DNA from: Roseovarius aestuariivivens
GTDB taxonomy: Bacteria; Pseudomonadota; Alphaproteobacteria; Rhodobacterales; Rhodobacteraceae
DNA: 64,000 bases
Assembly: GCF_004761875.1 (NCBI RefSeq)
Contig: NZ_SJEY01000002.1
Span: forward strand, 248,001-312,000
Reading direction: 5' to 3'
The notes under the pieces are model-generated. The model worked only from the letters and a program-made list of their open reading frames with translations. It was not told the origin of the DNA and made no database searches. Made by a program: the position numbers and the translations under genes. Shown in pieces: positions 1 through 9,550 of the stretch. Each line of letters begins with the position of its first letter. Position 1 is the first letter of the stretch.

Positions 1-1257
1 CATCTTGGCCGGGTGATCGAGGCCGAACCGGGCTTTGCGCATGCCCACGCGGTCAAGGGCCTGTTCTACATCCTGCTGGGTCGGCGCGAATTGATGGAGG
101 TGGCCACCGAGGCTTACCGCGCGGCACAAGACGCGCTGGCCCAAGGCAGTGCGACCGCGCGCGAGCGACGTTATGCCGAGGCGCTGCGCGTATGGCTGGA
201 GGGCCACCCGGGCGAAGCCGTGGACGCGTTGGAAGCGGTTCTGCGTGCGCATCCGGAGGACGCGCTGGCCATGAAGCTGAGCCACGCGATCCGCTTCGTT
301 CTGGGCGATGCGGCAGGCATGCGCGCCTCGGTCGAGCGGGTGCTTCCGGCCTATGCGCCCGACCATGCCGGGCGCGGCTATCTTCTTGGGTGTCACGCCT
401 TTGCGCTTGAGGAGACCGGCGCCTACGAGAAGGCCGAGATCGCCGGGCGGCAGGCCCTGTGGATGGCGCCCAACGATGCTTGGGGCCTGCACGCGGTCGC
501 GCATGTGCACGACATGACCGCCAATGCGAAAGCCGGTCTTGAGTGGCTGACGGGGCGCGAAGCGGCTTGGGCGCATTGCAACAACTTCCGCTACCATGTG
601 TGGTGGCACAGGGCTCTGATGCACCTCGATCTGGGCCAGACCGACACGGTGCTGGAGCTCTACGACCGGGAGATCCGCGAGGAGAAGACCGACGATTACC
701 GCGATATTTCGAACGCGACCTCGCTGCTGATGCGGCTTGAACTTGACGGGGTGGATGTGGGCCACCGCTGGGACGAACTGGCCGAGATCAGCGCGCGGCG
801 CACCGGGGACGGATGCCTGATTTTCGCCGATCTGCACTACCTGCTGGCCGTCGGCGGCGAGCGCGACGCGGAGGCGACCGCCCGCCTGGTGCAGCGCATC
901 GCGCGCGATGCGAAGTCCAACACCGAGATGGGCAGCCGGATGAGCGACCCGGGCGTGGCGGCGGCCAGGGGCCTGGAGGCCTTTGGCGAGGCGCGGTTCG
1001 ATGTTGCATTTCAAAACTTGGCACAGGCGCGGCCCGCCATGCAACGCGCGGGCGGCAGCCACGCCCAGCGCGACGTCTTTGAGCGGATGACCATCGACGC
1101 GGGCATTCGCGCCGGCTTTCTGGACCGGGCCGAGGCCATTCTGGATGAGCGGCAGGCGCAGCGGGCCGGACGCGAAGACGGCTACACCGCCGCGCGCCGC
1201 GAACTGATCGCGGCGGGACGCGGGGGCAGGCGGGCGGCCTCGGTGCCGGCGCAATAA
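1..1257 (+). CDS. TPR-repeat protein, TTC38-like (5' end outside window)
   Basis: The reading frame is open from base 1 through a possible GTG at 13, so the true start most likely lies upstream and only the C-terminal part is seen. The visible 414 residues are helical repeats with the spacing of tetratricopeptide motifs. They include paired His/Trp-rich segments (LHAVAHVHD and FRYHVWWHRALMHLD) that I associate with the tetratricopeptide repeat protein 38 family of bacteria and animals. TTC38 proteins have no established reaction; a scaffold or protein-binding role is the usual assumption. No signal peptide is visible in the part present. The gene ends 28 bp before opgC on the same strand, so the two may share a transcript, but nothing else links it to glucan synthesis. 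Confidence 0.75.
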   Translation, partial: HLGRVIEAEPGFAHAHAVKGLFYILLGRRELMEVATEAYRAAQDALAQGSATARERRYAEALRVWLEGHPGEAVDALEAVLRAHPEDALAMKLSHAIRFVLGDAAGMRASVERVLPAYAPDHAGRGYLLGCHAFALEETGAYEKAEIAGRQALWMAPNDAWGLHAVAHVHDMTANAKAGLEWLTGREAAWAHCNNFRYHVWWHRALMHLDLGQTDTVLELYDREIREEKTDDYRDISNATSLLMRLELDGVDVGHRWDELAEISARRTGDGCLIFADLHYLLAVGGERDAEATARLVQRIARDAKSNTEMGSRMSDPGVAAARGLEAFGEARFDVAFQNLAQARPAMQRAGGSHAQRDVFERMTIDAGIRAGFLDRAEAILDERQAQRAGREDGYTAARRELIAAGRGGRRAASVPAQ

Positions 1258-1285
1258 CCCAAGGGACAGCAGGAAAGTGACTAAC

Positions 1286-2539
1286 ATGGCGACAATTTCG
1301 CCATCATCGGACTACAGACAGGAGCGCGCCGCACCGGCCCGGGCGGACGCCGTCGCCAGCACGCGCGATCCGCGGCTCGACTTCTTTCGCGGGATCGCGA
1401 TGTTCATCATCCTGGTCGCGCATATCCCGGACAATCCGTGGACCGGATGGATCCCGGCGCGGTTCGGATTTTCGGACGCCACGGAAATATTCGTCTTCTG
1501 CTCGGGTATGGCCTCGGCCATCGCCTTTGGCGGCACCTTCGCGCGCAAAGGGTTCTGGATGGGCACCGCGCGCGTGGGCTATCGGACCTGGCAGGTTTAC
1601 TGGGCGCATATCGGGTTGTTCTTCTTCGTCGCGATGAGCATGGCCGCGCTGGACGCATCGGGCGCGTTCGAGAAAAGCTATGTCGATTCGCTCAACCTGC
1701 GCTGGTTCTTCGAGGACCCGCAAAGCCAGATCGTCGGCGCCTTCACGCTGACCTATGTGCCCAACTATTTCGACATCCTGCCCATGTACCTTGTGGTGCT
1801 GGCGATGATGCCGCTGATCGTGGCCGCGTCGCGGGTGCATCTTTGGGCCGTGGCGGGCCTGAGCGTGGGCGTGTGGCTTGCCGCGCAGGCGCAGCTTTTG
1901 TGGCTGCCGGCAGAACCGTGGTCGGATCGTGAGTGGTTCTTCAACCCGTTCGGCTGGCAACTTTTGTTTTTCACCGGCTTCGCCTTCATGATCGGATGGC
2001 TGCCCGCACCGCCAGTGTCGCGGCGGCTGATCTGGCTGGCCGTGGCTTTCGTGGTGCTGACCGCGCCGATCGGGTCGTGGAAGGTATTTGTGTGGGTCGA
2101 GGCCGCGCTGCCGTCGCTGGGCGAGGCGATCCGCGGGATCTGGAAGGTATTCCACACGGTCGAGGACGAGATCGGGTTCAACATCCGCGGCAAGACCGAT
2201 TTCGGGCTGCTGCGCTATCTGCATTTTCTGTCGCTCGCCTATCTGTGCTGGGTCGCGGTGGGCCGGGACGGCTGGCGGCTGCGCCAGGTGGCGGCGGGCG
2301 ACGCGGGCCGCGCCACCCAAAGCATTCTGGCGATGATCACCAAGGTCGGTCAGCAGTCGCTGGTGATCTTCGTCTTCTCGATGGCGCTGGCGCGCCTTCT
2401 GGGTGTGTTTCTGGACGTGTCCGGGCGCAGTTTTGCGACGGTCACCCTGGTCAATCTTATCGGCTTTGCCCTGATCATCGGGGTGGCCTATGGCGCGGCC
2501 TGGGTGAAATCCCAGCCCTGGCGGAGCAAGCGGACATGA
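1286..2539 (+). CDS. opgC: OpgC-type membrane acyltransferase (glucan succinylation)
   Basis: A 417-residue polytopic membrane protein with about ten hydrophobic segments. Near the N-terminus it has the 'RDPRLDFFRGIAMFIILVAH' stretch typical of the OpgC family. OpgC proteins transfer succinyl groups to osmoregulated periplasmic glucans, as shown in Rhodobacter sphaeroides. The next two genes are opgG and opgH, which supports that role over a generic acyltransferase. ATG at 1286 is chosen because AGGAAAG at 1271-1277 lies at a suitable distance; the upstream GTG at 1277 sits on top of that ribosome site. The stop codon overlaps the opgG start (ATGA), so the genes are translationally coupled. 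Confidence 0.87.
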   Translation: MATISPSSDYRQERAAPARADAVASTRDPRLDFFRGIAMFIILVAHIPDNPWTGWIPARFGFSDATEIFVFCSGMASAIAFGGTFARKGFWMGTARVGYRTWQVYWAHIGLFFFVAMSMAALDASGAFEKSYVDSLNLRWFFEDPQSQIVGAFTLTYVPNYFDILPMYLVVLAMMPLIVAASRVHLWAVAGLSVGVWLAAQAQLLWLPAEPWSDREWFFNPFGWQLLFFTGFAFMIGWLPAPPVSRRLIWLAVAFVVLTAPIGSWKVFVWVEAALPSLGEAIRGIWKVFHTVEDEIGFNIRGKTDFGLLRYLHFLSLAYLCWVAVGRDGWRLRQVAAGDAGRATQSILAMITKVGQQSLVIFVFSMALARLLGVFLDVSGRSFATVTLVNLIGFALIIGVAYGAAWVKSQPWRSKRT

Positions 2540-4038
2540 CCCTGAGCCGGCGCGGGTTTCTGTGTGGCACCACAGCGCTGGTGGTGGCGCCGCCGGTTTG
2601 GGCGACGGGCGGTGACGTGCCGTTTTCGCACGACACAGTGGTGACGCTGGCCCGCGAGCTGTCGGGCCAGCCGCACAGCCCGCGCGCGGAGGTGCCCAAG
2701 GCGTGGCGCGACCTGAGTTATGAAGCCTACCGGCACTACTGGTTCCGCACGGCGGACGCGCTCTGGTCGGGGACGGACAGGCCCTATGAGGTGGATTTCT
2801 TCCTGCCGGGGCTTTATTTTCCGCGCCCGGTGACGATCCACGAGGTGACCGGTGGCACCGCGCGCGCCCTGCCCTTCGATCTGACGCTCTTTGATCGCAC
2901 CGACGAGGCCGCGGATCTGCCGGTGGATGACACGCTGGGCTATTCGGGGTTCCGCCTGCGCACCGAACTGACGACGCCGGGGATCAAGAACGAGTTCTGC
3001 GTCTTTCAGGGGGCAAGCTATTTCCGGGCGCTGGGCATGGCGCAGGTGTACGGCCTGTCGGCGCGTGGCCTCGCGCTGCACACGGCGGACGAGCGAGGCG
3101 AGGAGTTTCCCGAGTTCACCCAATTCTGGATCGAAGCGCCCGCGCCCGGACAGCGCGTGATCGTGGTGCATGCGCTGCTCGAAAGCCCGAGCGTGACGGG
3201 CGCCTACCGGTTTGCCATCACGCCCGGGCCGGCCTGCGTGATGGAGGTGGAGGCGACGCTTTTCCCGCGCGAGGACCTGACCCATGTCGGGCTTGGGCCG
3301 CTCACGTCCATGTTTCTCTACGACGAGACCAACCGCACCCGCTTTGATGACTTCCGTCCGGCAGTGCATGACAGTGACGGGCTGATGATCTGGAACGGCG
3401 CGGGCGAGGTTCTTTGGCGTCCGCTGGCCAACCCCACGCGGCTTCAGGTGTCGAGCTTTCTCGACGACAGCCCACGCGGTTTCGGCCTGATGCAGCGGGC
3501 GCGTGAGTTGGAGGATTTCGCAGATCTGGAGGCGCTTTACCACGCGCGGCCGGGTCTGTGGGTCGAGCCCAAGGGCGACTGGGGCAAGGGCGCGGTGACG
3601 CTGGTTGAGATCCCCGCGGACAAGGAGATCTACGACAATATCGTGGCCTATTGGCGGCCGGCAGAGCCGATTCAGGCCGGAACAGAGACGAAAATCTCCT
3701 ATCGGCTGACCTGGGGCGCCACGGCCCCGGTCGAGACGGGCCTGCCCAGCGTGGTGAATACCCGGATGGGCGCGCGCGAAACAGGCGGGCGTATCGTCAC
3801 CGTGGATTTCGAGGCGCATGATCTTCTGGACGAAGGGCCCGAGGGTATTGAGGCCGTCATACACTCGCCGCATGTGACCCCGTCCCCCGGGGTGATCCAG
3901 CGCAATCCCGCGACCGGCGGGCTGCGCGTTGCCTTCAATTTCGATCCCGGCGAGCGGGAGCTGGTCGAGCTGCGCGCACAGCTTTTCAAGGATGGCCAGC
4001 CCGCGTCGGAAGTCTGGCTTTACCGGTGGACGGCATGA
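2536..4038 (+). CDS. opgG: Periplasmic glucan biosynthesis protein OpgG/MdoG
   Basis: 500 residues, the usual length for MdoG/OpgG. The N-terminus begins MTLSRRGFLCGTTALVVAPP, a twin-arginine-type signal peptide (SRR-G-F-L), so export through Tat is likely. The mature protein contains family stretches such as YWFRTADALW near residue 70, LPGLYFPRPV, and GYSGFRL. OpgG acts in the periplasm on the beta-glucan backbone made by OpgH, and the family is thought to be needed for branching or release. The open frame extends far upstream inside opgC, but ATG 2536 overlapping the opgC stop gives the signal peptide directly and is the evident start. The stop overlaps the opgH ATG at 4035, so opgC-opgG-opgH form a tightly coupled operon. 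Confidence 0.93.
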   Translation: MTLSRRGFLCGTTALVVAPPVWATGGDVPFSHDTVVTLARELSGQPHSPRAEVPKAWRDLSYEAYRHYWFRTADALWSGTDRPYEVDFFLPGLYFPRPVTIHEVTGGTARALPFDLTLFDRTDEAADLPVDDTLGYSGFRLRTELTTPGIKNEFCVFQGASYFRALGMAQVYGLSARGLALHTADERGEEFPEFTQFWIEAPAPGQRVIVVHALLESPSVTGAYRFAITPGPACVMEVEATLFPREDLTHVGLGPLTSMFLYDETNRTRFDDFRPAVHDSDGLMIWNGAGEVLWRPLANPTRLQVSSFLDDSPRGFGLMQRARELEDFADLEALYHARPGLWVEPKGDWGKGAVTLVEIPADKEIYDNIVAYWRPAEPIQAGTETKISYRLTWGATAPVETGLPSVVNTRMGARETGGRIVTVDFEAHDLLDEGPEGIEAVIHSPHVTPSPGVIQRNPATGGLRVAFNFDPGERELVELRAQLFKDGQPASEVWLYRWTA

Positions 4039-5909
4039 GCGCGCCGGACCTTCGCCTGATGCCGCCCGAGGCCCCGCTGGCGATGCCGCCGCAAGATCTG
4101 CGCCGGCTTTATGCCGATCCGACCGCGCCGGGGGCCGCGAACGATCGCTCTGTCCATTTCTGGCGCGCGGGCGTCTTCGGCACGGCGGGATTGGCCACGG
4201 CGGGCTTTGCCGCGATCCTCTGGGGCTGGTTCGGCGACGGCGGGCTGAGCGGTATCGAGGCGACGCTGCTGGCGCTGATGGTGTTCAACTTCTTCTGGCT
4301 TTGCCTGACGGTGAGCACAGTGGCGCTTGGCCTTGGGTCGATGACGGTCGCGCAGCGACCGCAGGGGCCCACCCGACCGATGCGCGTGGCCCTGTTGATG
4401 CCGGTTTACAATGAAGTGCCGTGGTACGTTCTGGGCAACGCGCGATCCATGCTTGAAGAATTGCGGGCCCGCGGCGGCGTGCACGAGTACGCCATGTTCA
4501 TCCTGAGCGACACGCGCGACGACGCCATCGCAAGAGATGAACAGGACAGCGTGCGCGCGCTGCAGGCCACGCTGTCGCCCGGTCTGACGCTTTATTATCG
4601 CCGGAGGTCCGAGAACACCGACCGAAAGGTGGGCAATATCGCCGACTGGGTGCAGCGCTGGGGCGGGGCCTATGAGGCCATGCTGGTGCTGGATGCCGAC
4701 AGCCTGATGACGGGCCGCGCCATCGCCCGGCTGACCGACGCGCTGGCGCGGGATCCGGCGGCGGGGCTGATCCAGACCTGTCCGCAGCTGATCGGGGCGC
4801 AGACGGTGTTTTCCCGGATGCAGCAATTCGCCAACGGCGTCTACGGCATTGCGCTGGCCGAGGGGCTGGCGCGCTGGACCGGGCAAGAGGGCAATTACTG
4901 GGGCCATAACGCGATCATCCGCACGCGCGCCTTTGCCGCCTCTGCCGGGCTGCCGCATCTGCGGTCGCTCACCGGGCGCGACCAACTTATCATGAGCCAC
5001 GATTTCGTCGAGGCGGGTCTGTTGCGCCGCGCCGGCTGGGCGGTGCGGGTGCTGCCTCGGTTGCGCGGGTCCTACGAGGAAACGCCGCCCACGCTGATCG
5101 ACCATGTTCTGCGCGACCGGCGGTGGTGCCAAGGCAATCTGCAGCATCTACGCCTTCTGGGCACGCCCGGATTGCGGCCTGCGTCGCGCTTTCACCTGTT
5201 CCACGGCGCGATGAGCTATCTTCTGTCGCCGATCTGGTTTGCGCTTCTGGTGATGTGGGCGTTGATCGGCGATGGGCGGGACGCGTCCGTGCTGACCTAT
5301 TTCTCGCCCGACAATCCGCTGGTGCCTGCATGGCCCGAGATGACCGAAGGGCGCCACGTGCTGATCATCGCGCTGATGTATGCGCTGTTGCTGGCGCCGA
5401 AGATCATGAGCATTGCCGCCATTCCGCTGACACGGTCGCGCTTTGCCGATTACGGCGGGCCGGGGCGATTCACGCTGTCGGTCCTGTCGGAAGTGGTGCT
5501 GTCGGTGGCCTATGCCCCGATCCTGATGGTGCAACAGATGATCGCGGTCTTCCGCACCCTTCTTGGCCTGCAGCGGGGCTGGACCCCGCAGGCCCGCGGG
5601 GGCGGGCGCTATGGGCTGGGGACGCTGATGATATGTCACGCCGTCGAGACGGCGAGCGGTGTGGCGCTGATCGTCGGCATGGCAGCTGGCGTCGTGTCGC
5701 TCTGGCTGATGCCCATCGCGGCGAGCCTTGCCTTGGCCGTACCGCTTTCGGCGCTGAGCGGCGTGGGTCTGCGCGGCGTCGTGGCGGGCTGGATGGGCAC
5801 GCGCGAGCTTTGGCGCGAGCCGCTGGTCACGCAGGCGGCGCGGCATTACCGGGCCGAGCTGAGATCGGTGTTGGAGCGGACCGGTAAGATCACCACGCCG
5901 GCAGAATAG
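4035..5909 (+). CDS. opgH: Glucan glucosyltransferase OpgH/MdoH (GT2, membrane)
   Basis: A 624-residue inner-membrane GT2 glycosyltransferase that polymerises glucose from UDP-glucose into the backbone of osmoregulated periplasmic glucans. There are two N-terminal membrane segments (about residues 45-95), then a cytoplasmic GT-A domain with the VLDADS motif (Asp220 and Asp222), GNYWGHNAIIR, and an RDRRWCQGN motif equivalent to the (Q/R)xxRW of processive enzymes. A C-terminal block of membrane segments follows. ATG 4035 overlaps the opgG stop codon; a GTG nine bases upstream is an alternative. The gene ends 3 bp from the convergent hydrolase gene, with no room for a dedicated terminator. UDP-glucose could come from the galU product encoded at 20.8 kb. 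Confidence 0.93.
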   Translation: MSAPDLRLMPPEAPLAMPPQDLRRLYADPTAPGAANDRSVHFWRAGVFGTAGLATAGFAAILWGWFGDGGLSGIEATLLALMVFNFFWLCLTVSTVALGLGSMTVAQRPQGPTRPMRVALLMPVYNEVPWYVLGNARSMLEELRARGGVHEYAMFILSDTRDDAIARDEQDSVRALQATLSPGLTLYYRRRSENTDRKVGNIADWVQRWGGAYEAMLVLDADSLMTGRAIARLTDALARDPAAGLIQTCPQLIGAQTVFSRMQQFANGVYGIALAEGLARWTGQEGNYWGHNAIIRTRAFAASAGLPHLRSLTGRDQLIMSHDFVEAGLLRRAGWAVRVLPRLRGSYEETPPTLIDHVLRDRRWCQGNLQHLRLLGTPGLRPASRFHLFHGAMSYLLSPIWFALLVMWALIGDGRDASVLTYFSPDNPLVPAWPEMTEGRHVLIIALMYALLLAPKIMSIAAIPLTRSRFADYGGPGRFTLSVLSEVVLSVAYAPILMVQQMIAVFRTLLGLQRGWTPQARGGGRYGLGTLMICHAVETASGVALIVGMAAGVVSLWLMPIAASLALAVPLSALSGVGLRGVVAGWMGTRELWREPLVTQAARHYRAELRSVLERTGKITTPAE

Positions 5910-5912
5910 AGC

Positions 5913-6737
5913 CTAATTCAGCGCCTCGAACCAATCCGCGACCATGTCGGCCCAGCCGTCGGGCACAGTATGGCCGCCCGGGAAAAGCGCCAGTTCCAGC
6001 GCGCTTTCCGCCGCGCATCCCTGCCAGGCGCGGCGCAGGAAGGGGCCGGTTTCGCCAAAGCCGGTTGGCTTTTGGTCCGGGCAGGTGTTGGCCGCGCGCC
6101 AGACTTCTAGCCCGGCGAAGATATCGCCCTGATGAAACGAACCAAGGCGGCGTCCTTCGAGCGGCACGGTCTCGTCACGCCAGCCATGCGTATGAAAGAG
6201 CCGCACCGGCCCGGTGCATGTTTCGGGATGCGGGCGCCAGAACCCGCCGGCGACAGGCGCGTAGGCGGCGAAGCTTTGCGGCGTGGCGCAGGCAAGATAA
6301 TTGACCATGAAGCCCCCGGCGGAAAACCCCGCGAGAAGCACCCGCGCGGGATCGATGCCAAAGCGCGTGGCGGCGTCCGAAAGCAGATCTTCGAAGAACC
6401 GGGCTTCATCCCGACCGGTCATGCCGGGATAGAAGTTCCAGCTTCGCGGTCCGTCCCCGTCCGGGTCGCGCGGCAGGGCGTCGGGGGCGAGTACGGCATA
6501 GCCGCGTGCCGTGAGAGGCGACACCATGCGTGCCAGCGAGATGGCGTTGCGGCCGCTGCTGCCGTGGCCATGCAGGAACAGCACGACCGGCGCGCCACCC
6601 GGCGTGGCGGGCAAGGCGGCGTGGTAGCTGCCCCCGGGCAATTCGCAGGCACGGTCGGGCGTGCCGCAGGCGGCATGCACCGGACCGGACGTGATCAGAA
6701 GACAGATCGCAAGGCGCGCGGCGCGGGCAAAACGCAT
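5913..6737 (-). CDS. Secreted LpqC-like alpha/beta hydrolase (PHB depolymerase family)
   Basis: 274 residues beginning MRFARAARLAICLLITSGPV, a Sec signal peptide with cleavage probably after VHA (residue 22). The fold is the LpqC / poly(3-hydroxybutyrate) depolymerase type of serine hydrolase: oxyanion motif LFLHGHGSSG near residue 54, nucleophile Ser139 in GFSAGG, Asp188 in HGWRDET, and His256 in GGHTVPDG. Members include feruloyl and acetyl esterases and PHB depolymerases, so the substrate cannot be named. The upstream in-frame extension is rejected because ATG 6737 gives the signal peptide directly. The gene follows the rhodanese gene by one base and is probably cotranscribed with it. It is convergent with opgH. 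Confidence 0.82.
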   Translation of the reverse strand: MRFARAARLAICLLITSGPVHAACGTPDRACELPGGSYHAALPATPGGAPVVLFLHGHGSSGRNAISLARMVSPLTARGYAVLAPDALPRDPDGDGPRSWNFYPGMTGRDEARFFEDLLSDAATRFGIDPARVLLAGFSAGGFMVNYLACATPQSFAAYAPVAGGFWRPHPETCTGPVRLFHTHGWRDETVPLEGRRLGSFHQGDIFAGLEVWRAANTCPDQKPTGFGETGPFLRRAWQGCAAESALELALFPGGHTVPDGWADMVADWFEALN

Positions 6738-6738
6738 C

Positions 6739-7212
6739 TCAGCCGTCCGGATAGGGGCGCACGGGCAGACCACTGCGCAGCCACCCGGGACCGGCGCGCG
6801 AGCCGAACATGCCTTCGGAGACGTCGATGACGTTGGTAAACCCCGCGTCCTCGAGCCGCTGCGCCAGCCATGCCGATCGCCCGCCGGTGGCGCAGATCAG
6901 CGCCACGGGCGTCTCGCGGTCGCCGTCTGTCAGTTGCATCAGGCGTGGACCGAAGGACTCATGCCGCATGTCGAGGGGCACTGCACCCTCGGCAATGCCG
7001 CTTTCGCGCCATTCCTCGGGTTCGCGAATATCGAGCAGGATGATATCGCCGGCCTGCGCGGCCTCATGCGCCTCGGTTGCGCTCATCGCGCGTTCCGCCG
7101 GGGCGCCGGCAGGCCATAGGAGGAAAGCCGCGAGCCCGGCAAGGAGCAGCACGCCAAGCGCCAACGCCGTGCGGCGCGGGGCAGGTTTGGGAAAGGCGGA
7201 TTTGCCGGACAC
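6739..7212 (-). CDS. Membrane-anchored rhodanese-domain protein
   Basis: A single hydrophobic helix near the N-terminus (about residues 15-33) is followed by one rhodanese homology domain. The domain has DIREPEEWRESG and the active-site loop CATGGRS with Cys107, which fits sulfurtransferase chemistry. The domain probably faces the periplasm if the helix is a signal anchor. The start is uncertain: GTG 7212 has AAAGG about ten bases upstream, whereas the longer form would use TTG 7260 with no visible ribosome site. The gene lies between arsJ and a secreted hydrolase on the same strand. Arsenic loci sometimes carry rhodaneses, but here the domain is not visibly tied to arsenic chemistry. Confidence 0.75.
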   Translation of the reverse strand: MSGKSAFPKPAPRRTALALGVLLLAGLAAFLLWPAGAPAERAMSATEAHEAAQAGDIILLDIREPEEWRESGIAEGAVPLDMRHESFGPRLMQLTDGDRETPVALICATGGRSAWLAQRLEDAGFTNVIDVSEGMFGSRAGPGWLRSGLPVRPYPDG

Positions 7213-7292
7213 CGGAGACGGACCTTTGTCAAAATGCGTCGTGACGGAGTTTATCGCCAAATTCAGGGCATGTCAGGCCCGTGCCGGACACG

Positions 7293-8555
7293 TTACGGTG
7301 ACACCCCGACAGGCGCGCGCAAGCGACCCGCGGCCAGCGCGCTGAGGCCCACCATCCCCGCCGCAGTGCCGAGGCAGAGCGGCAGGCCGCCAAACTGATA
7401 GGTCAGGCCCGACAACAGCGTCCCGATGAGCCGCCCGCCGGCATTGGCCATGTAGTAAAAGCCGACATCCATTGTCACGCGCGCCTTCTGCGTGAAGGTG
7501 AGGATAAGATAAGAATGCAGAGACGAATTCACCGCGAAAAGCCCGCCGAAGATCAGAAGACCCAGAATGAGGGTGCCCGTCAGGCCGGTCGAGGGACCGG
7601 ATGAGAGCAACGCCGCCACGGCCAGCACCGCTGGCACGAGGCAAAGCGCCAGCGCCCAGCCCCGGGCCGCCGTCACAAGCTCGGCCTCGGGGCGGTGCGC
7701 GGCGCGCAAAAGGCGAGGTGCCGCTGCCTGAACCGCGCCGTAAAGGATGATCCAGACCGCCATGAACCCGCCGATGAGAAAGAAGGCCGCGCGGTTACCC
7801 GCCTCGGTGCCGTCCGAGAGCACCGCGTAGAAATAGATCGGGATGCCCACCACGAACCACACGTCGCGCGCGCCGAAGAGAAACACGCGCGCCGCGCTGA
7901 GCCAGTTCACGTTGGCGGATTTCGAGAACACCTCGGAGAATTTCGCATCCTTGCGGCCCGGTGGCAGGCCCGGCGGCATGGCAAGGATGACCGCCACAAG
8001 GATCACCGCGAGCACCGCGGCCATGACCAGAACAGAGCCTGTAAAACCCAAAAACGCCAAAAGTGCCGCGCCCAGAAGAAAGCCCAGACCCTTTACCGCG
8101 TTCTTCGAGCCGGTTAGAAGCGCGACCCAGCGGAACAGCCCCCCCTGTGCCTCGGGCGCCAGAAGCTTCACCGCCGATTTCGACGACATCTTGGCCAAGT
8201 CCTTGGCCACGCCGCTGGCCCCCTGGACGCACATGACAAAGGCAACGGACGCGCCCACGGCCCAGGACGGGTCAAGCCGGGTCAGTGCCAGAAGGGCAAG
8301 CACCTGAATGGCAAGCCCTGCATATAGGGTCGATGTCAGCCCGAAACGCGCCGCGATCCAGCCTGCGGAAAGGTTCGTGACCATGCCGGCGATCTCGTAA
8401 AGCACGAAGAGATAGGCCAGTTGAAGGGGCGAGAAGCCCAACGTGTGGAAGTGCAAGAGCACCAGCATCCTGAGCGCGCCATCGGTCAGCATGAACGCCC
8501 AGTAGGCCGCCGTGACGGCGATATAGGCCGACAGGCCTTCTGGCCGGTGAGTCAC
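7293..8555 (-). CDS. arsJ: Organoarsenical efflux MFS permease ArsJ
   Basis: A 420-residue major facilitator with about twelve hydrophobic segments and the family stretch [22 protein letters not shown]. ArsJ exports 1-arseno-3-phosphoglycerate, the unstable product formed when GAPDH uses arsenate in place of phosphate; it decomposes outside the cell and so removes arsenate. The identification is strongly supported by the immediately upstream GAPDH gene. The start is GTG 8555, overlapping the GAPDH stop codon (GTGA), so the pair is translationally coupled. It is the last gene of the three-gene ars operon, 80 bp before the rhodanese gene. Confidence 0.92.
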   Translation of the reverse strand: MTHRPEGLSAYIAVTAAYWAFMLTDGALRMLVLLHFHTLGFSPLQLAYLFVLYEIAGMVTNLSAGWIAARFGLTSTLYAGLAIQVLALLALTRLDPSWAVGASVAFVMCVQGASGVAKDLAKMSSKSAVKLLAPEAQGGLFRWVALLTGSKNAVKGLGFLLGAALLAFLGFTGSVLVMAAVLAVILVAVILAMPPGLPPGRKDAKFSEVFSKSANVNWLSAARVFLFGARDVWFVVGIPIYFYAVLSDGTEAGNRAAFFLIGGFMAVWIILYGAVQAAAPRLLRAAHRPEAELVTAARGWALALCLVPAVLAVAALLSSGPSTGLTGTLILGLLIFGGLFAVNSSLHSYLILTFTQKARVTMDVGFYYMANAGGRLIGTLLSGLTYQFGGLPLCLGTAAGMVGLSALAAGRLRAPVGVSP

Positions 8556-9550
8556 AGCGCACCGCCCACCATCAGGGCCACATCGGCGAGGCGATAGGCA
8601 TAGCCCATCTCGTTGTCGTACCAGGCATAGACCTTCACCTGAGTTCCGTTGACGACCATGGTCGACGGCGCGTCGATGATGCCGGAGCGGGTGTCGTTGG
8701 TGTAGTCGGCCGAGACAAGCGGGCGCTCTTCATAGCCCAGAATTCCCTTGAGCGGGCCTTCGGCGGCGGCTTTGAAGAGGGCGTTGACCTCTTCCGCGCT
8801 GGTTTCGCGCTCGACCTCGAAGACGCAATCGGTGAGGGACGCATTCAGGAGCGGCACGCGCACGGCATGACCGTTCAACCGGCCCGTAAGCTCTGGGTAA
8901 ATGAGCGTGATCGCGGTGGCGCTGCCGGTGGTCGTGGGAATGAGCGAGTTGAGCGCCGAGCGCGCGCGGCGCAGATCCTTGGCGGGGCGATCGACGATGG
9001 TCTGCGTGTTGGTCACATCGTGGATCGTGGTCATCGAGCCGTGCTTGATGCCGATATTTTCGTGAATGACCTTCACGACCGGGGCAACACAATTGGTTGT
9101 GCAGCTGGCCGCCGTGACGATGCGATGGCGGTCAGGCTCGTAGATGTCGTGATTTATCCCGTAAACGATATTGGCGGCATCGCCGTCCTTCACCGGGGCG
9201 GAGACGACCACCTTTTTCACGCCCGCGTCGAAATAGGGGGCAAGCCTGGCCTCGGTCTTGAAGACTCCGGTGCAGTCGATCACCACATCGACCCCGTCGA
9301 GCGGCAGATCCGCGATGGATTTGGTGCCGATGAAGGGCAGGCGGGTGCCGTCGATGACGACGGACGTGGCGTCGCTGGAAAATGTTGCGTCCCAGCGCCC
9401 GTGTACGGTGTCGAATTCCAGGAGATGCGCCTGCATTGCGGCATCGCCCACGGCGTCGTTGATCCAGGCGATTTCTGCGCCGCGTTCCAGAAGCGGGCGG
9501 AGGGCGAGCTTGCCCACCCGACCAAGACCATTGAGCGCATAGACCGTCAT
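8552..9550 (-). CDS. ArsJ-associated glyceraldehyde-3-phosphate dehydrogenase
   Basis: 332 residues with the NAD-binding N-terminus [12 protein letters not shown], the catalytic loop SCTTNC (Cys150), and the base His177 in TTIHDVT. This is a complete GAPDH. In ArsJ operons a dedicated GAPDH makes 1-arseno-3-phosphoglycerate from glyceraldehyde-3-phosphate and arsenate. Its position between an ArsR-ArsC fusion and arsJ, with 4-bp overlaps at both ends, argues for that role and not for housekeeping glycolysis. The sequence alone does not show preference for arsenate over phosphate. Confidence 0.92.
   Translation of the reverse strand: MTVYALNGLGRVGKLALRPLLERGAEIAWINDAVGDAAMQAHLLEFDTVHGRWDATFSSDATSVVIDGTRLPFIGTKSIADLPLDGVDVVIDCTGVFKTEARLAPYFDAGVKKVVVSAPVKDGDAANIVYGINHDIYEPDRHRIVTAASCTTNCVAPVVKVIHENIGIKHGSMTTIHDVTNTQTIVDRPAKDLRRARSALNSLIPTTTGSATAITLIYPELTGRLNGHAVRVPLLNASLTDCVFEVERETSAEEVNALFKAAAEGPLKGILGYEERPLVSADYTNDTRSGIIDAPSTMVVNGTQVKVYAWYDNEMGYAYRLADVALMVGGAL

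Noticed and set aside
1933-2535. Long N-terminal extension of the opgG frame
   Set aside because: It lies inside opgC in another frame; the Tat signal peptide begins at the ATG overlapping the opgC stop.
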